Part shown: positions 1 through 4,782 of the stretch, in pieces
Layout of the letters: every line of letters starts with the position of its first letter
Position numbering within the stretch: the stretch's first letter is position 1
Source of the DNA: Bacillota bacterium
GTDB taxonomy: Bacteria > Bacillota > Clostridia > Oscillospirales > Oscillospiraceae
Assembly (NCBI GenBank): GCA_009781925.1
Contig: WQUU01000061.1
Coordinates: 1 to 7,413 of the forward strand
Direction: 5' to 3'
Length of the DNA: 7,413 bases
The notes under the pieces: generated by a model
The model's input: only the letters and a program-made list of their open reading frames with translations
Database searches by the model: none
Told to the model about the DNA's origin: nothing
Made by a program: the position numbers and the translations under genes

Positions 1-25
1 ACTGTTCGTTGTTACCTGCCCTTTC

Positions 26-100
26 GGCCCGTTGGTCAAGCGGTCAAGACGGCGGCCTCTCACGCCGCAATCAGGAGTTCGATTCTCCTACGGGTCACCA
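26..100 (+). tRNA. tRNA-Glu (anticodon CTC)
   Basis: A full cloverleaf can be drawn. The acceptor arms GGCCCGT (26-32) and ACGGGTC pair over seven positions with one G-T. The anticodon stem GCGGC/GCCGC encloses the loop CTCTCAC, so the anticodon is CTC, reading the Glu codon GAG. The T arm AGGAG-TTCGATT-CTCCT is canonical. The 3' CCA is encoded (98-100). It is the first RNA of a run with tRNA-Lys and 5S rRNA and is presumably co-transcribed with them; the promoter lies outside the window or within the 25 bases to its left. Confidence 0.96.
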
Positions 101-131
101 GTAACCAGCGGACACCTATAACGAGTTACAT

Positions 132-207
132 GCACCTTTAGCTCAGTTGGTAGAGCACCTGACTCTTAATCAGGGTGTCCAGGGTTCGAGTCCCTGAAGG
201 TGTACCA
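132..207 (+). tRNA. tRNA-Lys (anticodon CTT)
   Basis: The acceptor arms GCACCTT and AAGGTGT pair, with a G-T at the first position. The D arm GCTC...GAGC is standard. The anticodon stem CCTGA/TCAGG encloses CTCTTAA, giving anticodon CTT for the Lys codon AAG. The T arm CAGGG-TTCGAGT-CCCTG is canonical and CCA is encoded at 205-207. It sits 31 nt after tRNA-Glu and only 2 nt before the inferred 5S rRNA start, so the three RNAs are almost certainly cut from one precursor. Confidence 0.97.
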
Positions 208-209
208 CA

Positions 210-325
<116 letters not shown>

Positions 326-331
326 ACAAAA

Positions 332-358
332 GCAAAGCCGCCGAAAAGGCGGCTTTGC
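332..358 (+). terminator. Hairpin closing the tRNA/5S cluster
   Basis: A perfect 11-bp stem GCAAAGCCGCC / GGCGGCTTTGC with loop GAAAA begins 7 nt after the 5S gene. The descending arm contains TTT but is not followed by a longer T run, so it is an imperfect intrinsic terminator. It may instead act as a processing or stability hairpin. Its position at the end of the stable-RNA unit favours termination. Confidence 0.55.
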
Positions 359-408
359 GGCGTTATGCAGAACAGAAAGTCTCAAGTTTTATGCAAAGGA
401 GCCTTCCT

Positions 409-975
409 ATGTCCTTCCCCACCCTCTCCGCCGCTCTGGACTCCCTTCTCGCCCTTACCTCCCCCGCCGTGATCCAGCGCGGAGAGGACTACTTCCGCGG
501 CGGCTGCGTGCGCGCTCTGGGGCACACTCCCGGCGGCCGCTTCATGGCGATCGTCTCCGCTTCGGCGGACAGCACTTACCGGGTGTTTGTGGAGACGCGG
601 GACGGCGGTAATTCAGAGACATGGGACAGCGTCGCGGATTTCGGCTGCAACTGCCCCTATGACGCGGAGCCCGTCTGCAAGCATCTCGTCGCGGTGTTCC
701 GGGACATCCAGGCGGGGGAGGCTGTGGACGTCGGAGAGGACTTGGAGGGCGAGCTCTGGGACTGGCTCGCGCAGGGCCGGGAATCCGCGGAGCGAAAAGT
801 TCAGCTGGAGCGCAGTCTCCGCTCCGGCGACATTGCTCTGCTGCGCGCCTGCACCCCTCTGGCGACACGAAGCAATGTCCACCGCTTTTACGCGGCAATG
901 GAAACCCTGCGCGGCCCGGAGGTCTTACAATTGCGCCGGGAACTCAATCGACAAGTTTACGCCGTTTCCCCGTAG
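409..975 (+). CDS. Stand-alone SWIM zinc-finger protein
   Basis: The protein has 188 residues. The ATG at 409 is chosen because AAAGGAG (395-401) lies 7 nt upstream; the longer reading frame runs back through 5S rRNA and is not credible. A SWIM motif C80-x-C82-x7-C90-x-H92 (GCNCPYDAEPVCKH) is complete and should bind one zinc. The preceding segment (about 15-65, with RGEDYFRGG) matches the usual N-terminal context of SWIM domains, which mediate DNA or protein contacts. No SNF2 helicase or transposase domain follows, although SWIM domains are often found at the front of such proteins. Residues 105-188 are charged and mostly helical-looking, with no recognised fold. The last codons and TAG lie in a palindromic repeat (972-995), so the C terminus may have been cut short. 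The role is unknown; regulatory or nucleic-acid binding is a guess. Confidence 0.8.
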   Translation: MSFPTLSAALDSLLALTSPAVIQRGEDYFRGGCVRALGHTPGGRFMAIVSASADSTYRVFVETRDGGNSETWDSVADFGCNCPYDAEPVCKHLVAVFRDIQAGEAVDVGEDLEGELWDWLAQGRESAERKVQLERSLRSGDIALLRACTPLATRSNVHRFYAAMETLRGPEVLQLRRELNRQVYAVSP

Positions 976-1094
976 GGGCGAACCTCGTGTTCGCCTCCTT
1001 TTTGTCTGCGTCGCAGTGTCCGCGCCCAGTACAGCCAGAAGCAGACCAGAAGCGCGAGCGCCGCCGGAATTTTTTCAAAAATGCGCCGCTTCAT
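957..1094 (-). CDS. Possible 45-residue single-pass membrane peptide
   Basis: On the minus strand ATG at 1094 opens a 45-codon frame ending at TAA (957-959). The product starts MKRRIFEK, continues with a hydrophobic stretch IPAALALLVCFWLYWA (residues 9-24), then RTLRRRQK. It looks like one transmembrane helix with positive flanks. A GGGAGGG (1115-1109, minus strand) lies 14 nt upstream, which is further than ideal; an in-frame GTG at 1109 is an alternative start but overlaps that motif. The last codons run through the 972-995 repeat and antisense to the end of the SWIM gene. It would be divergent from the Noc/ParB gene and share the inverted repeat at 1140-1179. No family was recognised. It may be real or an accidental frame. 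Confidence 0.35.
   Translation of the reverse strand: MKRRIFEKIPAALALLVCFWLYWARTLRRRQKGGEHEVRPYGETA
972..1003 (+). repeat. GTAG-head palindrome acting as terminator of the SWIM gene
   Basis: GTAGG at 972-976 is followed by a perfect 7-bp stem GGCGAAC (977-983) / GTTCGCC (989-995) with loop CTCGT, then TCCTTTTT (996-1003). The head and hairpin match the repeat family at 2403, 3669 and 7289. The T run makes it a reasonable intrinsic terminator for the SWIM gene, whose TAG stop (973-975) is the TAG of the repeat head. Confidence 0.65.
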
Positions 1095-1139
1095 GGGGAA
1101 ATAATTCACCCTCCCACCTGTTTTCGCCCTCTTTTTCGC

Positions 1140-1179
1140 AATATCTTGTATATATTGGGGTTAAGCTATACAAGATATT
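1140..1179. promoter_or_regulatory. Perfect 13-bp inverted repeat before the Noc/ParB gene
   Basis: AATATCTTGTATA (1140-1152) and TATACAAGATATT (1167-1179) are exact reverse complements separated by 14 nt. The right arm ends one base before the AGGGAGG ribosome binding site (1181-1187). A -35-like TTGTAT (1146-1151) and a -10-like TATACA (1167-1172) lie within the two arms, so it could be an operator overlapping a promoter. In RNA it would be a hairpin next to the ribosome binding site. It does not resemble parS or the Noc binding site. AT-rich arms in a GC-rich region suggest selection. Confidence 0.6.
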
Positions 1180-1194
1180 TAGGGAGGCTTTTCT

Positions 1195-2034
1195 ATGCAA
1201 ATGTCGAAACGGCAAAACCGCCAAAAGAGCGGTTCCGTCATTTTTTTGCCGGTGGACGAAATCATCCCCAACCCCAACCAGCCCCGCCGCATCTTTCAGG
1301 AGGAGCGGCTCCGGGAACTGGCGGAGAGTATTTCTCAGATCGGCGTGATCAACCCTCTCTCCGTGCGCCCGAAGGGCGGGCGCTATGAGCTGGTGGCCGG
1401 GGAACGGCGGCTCCGGGCCGCCAAACTTGCGGGTCTGCGGGAGGGGCCCTGTATTTTGCTGGACGTCAACATGGAGGAGAGCAGCCTTCTGGCCCTCGTG
1501 GAGAACCTCCAGCGGCAGGACTTAAACTTTGTGGAGGAGGCTGAGGGTATCGCCCGGCTCATCCGCACCTACTCCATGAGCCAGGGGGAGGCGGCCAACC
1601 GCCTGGGAAAATCCCAGTCCGCCGTGGCGAACAAGCTGCGCCTGTTAAAACTGCCTTCCGATGTGCTGGAAACCCTCCTTCTGGCCGAGCTCACGGAGCG
1701 CCACGGCCGGGCCCTCCTGCGCCTCGGTTCGGCGGAGTCCCAGCGCGCCGCCCTGCGGTACATCATCGAAAACGCCCTCACCGTGGCGGCCACGGAGGCC
1801 TATGTGGAGCAGCTCCTGACCGGAACCGCTTTAAAAGCGGACGCGCCGGAGCCGACGCCGGACAGGGCCCGGAACAGGACGATGTTCGTCCTGAAAGACG
1901 TACGAATTTTTTTGAACACCCTCACCCGGAGCCTTGACATGATGAAGCAGGGCGGTATCGGCGCCGACCTAAAGCGCCAGGAGACGGATTCGGAGCTGAT
2001 CCTGACGATCAGTATCCCGAAAAAGAAGGGGTAG
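1195..2034 (+). CDS. noc: ParB/Spo0J-family nucleoid occlusion-type protein
   Basis: The protein has 279 residues; ATG at 1195 sits 7 nt after AGGGAGG, a better fit than the ATG two codons later. The N-terminal ParB domain (about 14-110) carries GERRLRA (69-75) and ENLQR (103-107), the CTP-binding boxes of this family. A helix-turn-helix follows (about 129-153, MSQGEAANRLGKSQSAVANK), then the LKLP and TERHGRALL segments. The C-terminal region (RIFLNTLTRSLDMMKQGGI to ISIPK) resembles clostridial proteins annotated as nucleoid occlusion protein Noc. Such proteins load at DNA sites as CTP-dependent clamps and affect chromosome segregation or placement of the division septum. No ParA gene is adjacent, which also fits Noc. 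However, the N terminus (MQMSKRQNRQKSG) is basic and lacks an obvious membrane-targeting amphipathic helix as in Bacillus Noc, so a solo ParB remains possible. Confidence 0.85.
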   Translation: MQMSKRQNRQKSGSVIFLPVDEIIPNPNQPRRIFQEERLRELAESISQIGVINPLSVRPKGGRYELVAGERRLRAAKLAGLREGPCILLDVNMEESSLLALVENLQRQDLNFVEEAEGIARLIRTYSMSQGEAANRLGKSQSAVANKLRLLKLPSDVLETLLLAELTERHGRALLRLGSAESQRAALRYIIENALTVAATEAYVEQLLTGTALKADAPEPTPDRARNRTMFVLKDVRIFLNTLTRSLDMMKQGGIGADLKRQETDSELILTISIPKKKG

Positions 2035-2053
2035 GATTCTCTTCCCTCTTTTT
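2020..2053 (+). terminator. Weak terminator overlapping the end of noc
   Basis: AAAAAGA (2020-2026), a bulged A and GGG (2028-2030) can pair with CCC (2044-2046) and TCTTTTT (2047-2053); the T-rich arm doubles as the T run. The stop codon TAG (2032-2034) lies in the loop. The stem is A/T-heavy, so termination may be partial, leaving some read-through into the DUF378 gene. Confidence 0.4.
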
Positions 2054-2144
2054 GAATATTTCGCGCGTACGGGGACATGCTAATTTCGCAATGATCCAGG
2101 TATCGGGCTACACAGACGGAACCTTAGAAAAGGAGCGAAATCAC

Positions 2145-2357
2145 ATGATTATGGACAGGATTGCCCTGATTCTCGCCATCATTGGCGGTCTCAACTGGGG
2201 CAGCGTCGGTCTCTTCAAGTACGACGTGGTCGCCGCGATCTGCGGCGGAACGTACACGACGCTCGCGCGCGTCATCTATACGCTGGTCGGGCTCAGCGCG
2301 ATCTGGTGCATCTCCCTGCTGTTTAGGCAGCGGGACGTGAGCGACCAGGAGGTCTGA
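2145..2357 (+). CDS. DUF378 family small membrane protein
   Basis: The protein has 70 residues. ATG at 2145 is preceded by AAAGGAG (2129-2135) at 9 nt; the ATG at 2151 would be 15 nt away, and the longer frame from 2052 has no supporting signal. The sequence MIMDRIALILAIIGGLNWGSVGLF is typical of DUF378 (the family of Bacillus YuzA), whose GxLNWG motif lies at 15-19 here. Two transmembrane helices are visible (about 5-24 and 40-60) with a short connecting segment GGTYTTLAR, followed by a polar tail RQRDVSDQEV. The function of the family is unknown. It is transcribed in the same direction as noc with a 110-nt gap; I find only a weak extended -10-like TGCTAATTT (2078-2086) in that gap, so both an own promoter and read-through are possible. 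A strong terminator follows 5 nt after the stop. Confidence 0.88.
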   Translation: MIMDRIALILAIIGGLNWGSVGLFKYDVVAAICGGTYTTLARVIYTLVGLSAIWCISLLFRQRDVSDQEV

Positions 2358-2362
2358 ACGGT

Positions 2363-2393
2363 TGGGCGGCCGCTCTCGGTCGCCCACTTTTTT
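2363..2393 (+). terminator. Intrinsic terminator after the DUF378 gene
   Basis: TGGGCGGCCG (2363-2372) pairs with CGGTCGCCCA (2377-2386) over ten positions with one G-T, loop CTCT, followed by C and six T (2388-2393). This is a canonical Rho-independent terminator directly after the stop codon. Confidence 0.92.
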
Positions 2394-2402
2394 ACGTATT
2401 TC

Positions 2403-2454
2403 TTGTAGTGGCGGCTATCAGCCGCCCGCGGGCGATTGATAATCGCCCTTACAA
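2403..2454. repeat. Inverted pair of GTAG-head palindromic repeats
   Basis: Two repeat units face each other tail to tail. The plus unit starts TTGTAG (2403) and has stem GGCGGC/GCCGCC (2410-2415, 2421-2426) with loop TATCA. The minus unit starts TTGTAA (read from 2454) and has stem GGGCGATT/AATCGCCC (2430-2437, 2441-2448) with loop GAT. They meet at CCCGCGGG (2425-2432). The outer ends TTGTA and TTACAA are also near-complementary. The pair lies between two convergent genes and could form 3' hairpins on either transcript. Confidence 0.8.
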
Positions 2455-2463
2455 TTCACCCAT

Positions 2464-2489
2464 AGACCCTTCGCTGCGCTCAGGGTGAC
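2464..2489 (-). repeat. 26-nt hairpin repeat, copy 1
   Basis: AGACCCTTCGCTGCG (2464-2478) continues CTCAGGGTGAC. The ends ACCCT (2466-2470) and AGGGT (2482-2486) pair. On the minus strand it is the same element as 3706-3731, where the corresponding pairs are ATTCT/AGAAT. It lies 8 nt beyond the stop codon of the minus-strand transporter gene. Confidence 0.7.
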
Positions 2490-2497
2490 AGAGGCGA

Positions 2498-3655
2498 TTA
2501 TACATAGTCCGTGTCAATCGTCACCGCGGCAAAGCAGTTTTCGCAGTTCTCCCGCACCAAATCTTCGATCTGCCCCTTGAGCCGGGCGGGCGTCTGCTCA
2601 ATGTCCGAGGGGAACACGGCGTCAAAGATGAGGTTGGTGTGGGTGGGGCCCGTCACCATGCGGAAGTCGTGGATCGCCGCGTCGGGGCAAAGTCCCTTTA
2701 CCAGGCCCTCCACGCGGGTGCGCATCTCCGACACGTGGGCGTCATCCGTGGCGATGGGATCCATGTGGATGACCGCGTTGCAAAGAAGCTCCTCCTCCAA
2801 CCGGTGCTCACAGAGATCGATGGCGTCGTGCAGCGCCAGAAGGTCACCGTCCGCCCGCACCTCCGCGTGCAGGGAGATCATCCGGCGGCCCGGGCCGTAG
2901 TCATGGACGACGAGGTCGTGAATGCCCACAATCACCCCGCCTTCGCGGGTGATCTCTTCGATGCGTTTGATCAGTTCGGGCGCGGGGGCCTGCCCCAACA
3001 GGGGGTTCAGCGTGTCCCGCGCGGAGGTAAAGCCTGTGTAGAGGATGAACAGCGCCACCAGCACACCGCAGTAGCCGTCCACCTGCAGACCGGTGATATC
3101 GGTGACAAGGGCGGCCAGGAGCACCGTACCGGTGGCGGCCACGTCGGTCAGGCTGTCCCGCGCGACAGTGCGCAGGGCGGCGGAGTCGATTTTCTTCCCC
3201 ACTGAGCGGTTATAGAAGAACATATAGAGTTTGATGAGAATCGAGACGCAGAGAATGCCGATCATCAGAAGACCCATCTCCACCGGCTCGGGGGAGAAAA
3301 TCTTCGCAATGGCGCTCCGCCCCAGTTCAATCCCCATCAAAAGAATGAGTACGGAGACGATAAAGCCCGTGATATACTCCACGCGCCCGTGGCCGAATGG
3401 GTGGCCCTTATCCGGTTTTTTCCCCGCCAGGTGAAAGCCCAGGAGGGAGATCACGGAGCTGCCGGTGTCACTGAGGTTGTTGAAGGCATCCGCGGTGATG
3501 GCAATGGAGCCGGACATGAGCCCCGCGATGTATTTGATGACAAACAGCAGCAGGTTCAGCCCTATGCCCAAAACGGCGCAGAGCGACGCCAGCGCCCCCC
3601 GCGTGGGCGTGCCCCCGGATTTTTTGAGAAACAGCCTGGACAGCAGCGTAATCAT
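2498..3655 (-). CDS. Cation diffusion facilitator, probable Mn(II) exporter
   Basis: The protein has 385 residues from ATG at 3655, chosen because GGAG (3667-3664) lies 8 nt upstream; the in-frame GTG at 3661 would be only 2 nt from it. This is a CDF membrane transporter that expels divalent metal in exchange for protons. Transmembrane helices are visible around 28-48, 52-75, 95-111, 127-148, 170-186 and 193-212. The TM2 motif ADAFNNLSD gives N59-x3-D63 and TM5 gives D167-x3-D171 (DSLTD). The loop KKPDKGHPFGHGRVEYITG after TM2 is conserved in the family. The Asn/Asp-Asp/Asp site is that of Mn exporters such as streptococcal MntE (similar length, about 390), rather than the HxxxD of Zn exporters. 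The C-terminal cytoplasmic part (about 225-385) is long and may hold two copies of the small alpha/beta domain (HDLVVHDYGPG, then HDFRMVTGPTHTN). It is a single gene flanked by repeats, with no Mn riboswitch seen in its leader. Confidence 0.9.
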   Translation of the reverse strand: MITLLSRLFLKKSGGTPTRGALASLCAVLGIGLNLLLFVIKYIAGLMSGSIAITADAFNNLSDTGSSVISLLGFHLAGKKPDKGHPFGHGRVEYITGFIVSVLILLMGIELGRSAIAKIFSPEPVEMGLLMIGILCVSILIKLYMFFYNRSVGKKIDSAALRTVARDSLTDVAATGTVLLAALVTDITGLQVDGYCGVLVALFILYTGFTSARDTLNPLLGQAPAPELIKRIEEITREGGVIVGIHDLVVHDYGPGRRMISLHAEVRADGDLLALHDAIDLCEHRLEEELLCNAVIHMDPIATDDAHVSEMRTRVEGLVKGLCPDAAIHDFRMVTGPTHTNLIFDAVFPSDIEQTPARLKGQIEDLVRENCENCFAAVTIDTDYV

Positions 3656-3668
3656 AGACACATCTCCA

Positions 3669-3694
3669 TTGTAGAGGCGGTGTTAAGCCGCCCG
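3669..3694 (+). repeat. GTAG-head palindromic repeat in the transporter leader
   Basis: It starts TTGTAG and has stem GGCGG (3676-3680) / CCGCC (3688-3692) with tail CCCG. It has the same length as the unit at 2403-2428 and is identical at both ends. On the plus strand it is followed by CTTTTT. It sits immediately upstream of the ribosome binding site of the minus-strand transporter gene, so it would be part of its 5' leader. Confidence 0.75.
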
Positions 3695-3705
3695 CTTTTT
3701 CGCCC

Positions 3706-3731
3706 GTCATTCTGAGCGCAGCGAAGAATCT
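3706..3731 (+). repeat. 26-nt hairpin repeat, copy 2
   Basis: GTCATTCTGAGCGCAGCGAA and the following GAATCT are the reverse complement of the copy at 2464-2489 except for two positions on each arm. Those changes (TT/AA here, CC/GG there) keep the arms paired. It lies in the 5' leader of the transporter gene, between the predicted promoter and the GTAG-head repeat. Confidence 0.7.
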
Positions 3732-3742
3732 GAAACAACTTC

Positions 3743-3751
3743 ATTGTATCA
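3743..3751 (-). promoter_or_regulatory. Extended -10 promoter for the transporter gene
   Basis: On the minus strand the sequence reads TGATACAAT, an extended -10 element (TGnTATAAT type). The hexamer 17 nt upstream, TGGTAT, is a poor -35, as is usual with extended -10 promoters. The predicted start, near 3736, would give a leader of about 80 nt that contains both repeat types. Confidence 0.4.
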
Positions 3752-3772
3752 CAGGCCGGGCCCGGATACCAG

Positions 3773-3801
3773 TTGAATTTTTGAGGCGGCTACGGTATAA
3801 T
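3773..3801 (+). promoter_or_regulatory. Sigma-A-type promoter of the pseudouridine synthase gene
   Basis: TTGAAT (3773-3778), a 17-nt spacer, and TATAAT (3796-3801) make a near-consensus promoter. Counting from the -10 hexamer, +1 falls at 3808, which is the A of the ATG start codon, so the transcript is predicted to have no leader. Confidence 0.75.
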
Positions 3802-3807
3802 AACCCC

Positions 3808-4782
3808 ATGAAACAACTCACAATCACCCCCAACGACGCGGGCCAGCGCCTGGATCGCTTTCTCTCAAAAGCCCTCCCCCTGCTGCCGGAGGGCCTGCTG
3901 CAAAAATACATCCGCCTCAAACGCGTCAAAGTAAACGGCGCGGGGGCAAAGCGCGACGCCCGGATTGAAGCCGGGGATATCCTGGAGCTCTATATCAATG
4001 ATGAATTTTTTGAGAAACCCAGCGACAAAAACGCTCACCTCAAGATCGCCGCGCCGAGGCTGGACATCGTCTATGAGGATCAAAACCTCCTGCTGCTGAA
4101 TAAACCGGCGGGGCAGCTCTGCCACAGCGACGGCGCCTGGGAAGCGGATACGCTGATCGCCCACGTCCAAGCCCACGTCCGGCTAAACGGCGCGTGGAAC
4201 CCGCACAGCGAAAACAGTTTCGCCCCGGCCCTGTGCAACCGCATCGACCGCAACACCGGCGGTCTGGTCGTCGCCGCAAAAAACGCCGAGGCCCTGCGCA
4301 TTTTGAATGAGAAAATTCGCGGCCGGGAGATCGACAAATACTACCTCTGCGCCGTCTTCGGCGCGATGAATCCCCCATCCGGGCGCCTGGAAAACTACTT
4401 GTTTAAGGACGCCGTAAAAAACCGGGTCTACGTCCGCTCTGAGCGCGGGCCCGGGACGAAGACCGCCGTGACGGAGTACCGCACCCTATGTAAAAACGGC
4501 GGGCTCTCCCTCCTCGAGTGCCGTCTGCTCACGGGCCGGACACATCAGATCCGGGCCCAGCTGGCCCATGCCGGCCACCCGCTTTTGGGCGACGGGAAGT
4601 ACGGCTCCGAGCGGAAAAACAGGGCCTGCGGCGAAAAACACCAGGCCCTGTGGTCGTATAAACTGGTCTTCACTTTTCCCACCGACGCCGGAGCGCTCAA
4701 CTACCTGCGGGGCAAGACGTTCACGGTGCCGAGGGTGGACTTTGCGGAGAGGTATTTTGAGGGCAAGTACCTCCGCTTATGA
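3808..4782 (+). CDS. RluA-family 23S rRNA-type pseudouridine synthase
   Basis: The protein has 324 residues. It converts specific uridines in RNA (in related enzymes 23S rRNA) to pseudouridine. An N-terminal S4-like RNA-binding domain (about 10-65, GQRLDRFL and VKVNG) precedes the catalytic domain, which starts at LDIVYEDQNLLLLNKPAG (85-102). The catalytic aspartate is D147 in CNRIDRNTGG, a variant of the usual HRLDxxTSG. GRTHQIRAQLAHAGHPLLGD (243-262) is the conserved C-terminal box. Length and order match RluC/RluD-type proteins; which uridine is modified cannot be read from sequence. ATG at 3808 is chosen because homology begins there and the -10 box ends 6 nt upstream; a TTG at 3781 would lie within the promoter. 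No ribosome binding site is present. The 3' end overlaps the convergent lipoprotein gene by 6 nt. Confidence 0.92.
   Translation: MKQLTITPNDAGQRLDRFLSKALPLLPEGLLQKYIRLKRVKVNGAGAKRDARIEAGDILELYINDEFFEKPSDKNAHLKIAAPRLDIVYEDQNLLLLNKPAGQLCHSDGAWEADTLIAHVQAHVRLNGAWNPHSENSFAPALCNRIDRNTGGLVVAAKNAEALRILNEKIRGREIDKYYLCAVFGAMNPPSGRLENYLFKDAVKNRVYVRSERGPGTKTAVTEYRTLCKNGGLSLLECRLLTGRTHQIRAQLAHAGHPLLGDGKYGSERKNRACGEKHQALWSYKLVFTFPTDAGALNYLRGKTFTVPRVDFAERYFEGKYLRL

Noticed and set aside
1094..1106. Half of a Noc binding site (TATTTCCC on the minus strand)
   Set aside because: Only one half is present and the symmetrical GGGAAATA half is missing; this is expected by chance.
587..1348. Long plus-strand frame of 253 codons
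   Set aside because: It is a shifted frame over the SWIM gene, the terminator and the start of noc; composition is rich in Arg/Ser/Ala as expected for a shadow frame and it lacks a ribosome binding site.
2403..2489. Possible CRISPR-like or IS-end array
   Set aside because: The repeats are palindromic, few, not evenly spaced, and have no spacers of constant length; no cas gene or transposase is present in the window.
2639..3205. Plus-strand frame of 188 codons
   Set aside because: It is antisense to the cation transporter, whose motifs and membrane segments are intact; there is no start signal.
3656..3740. Manganese (yybP-ykoY) riboswitch in the transporter leader
   Set aside because: The leader is filled by two hairpin repeats and I cannot find the conserved loops of that riboswitch.
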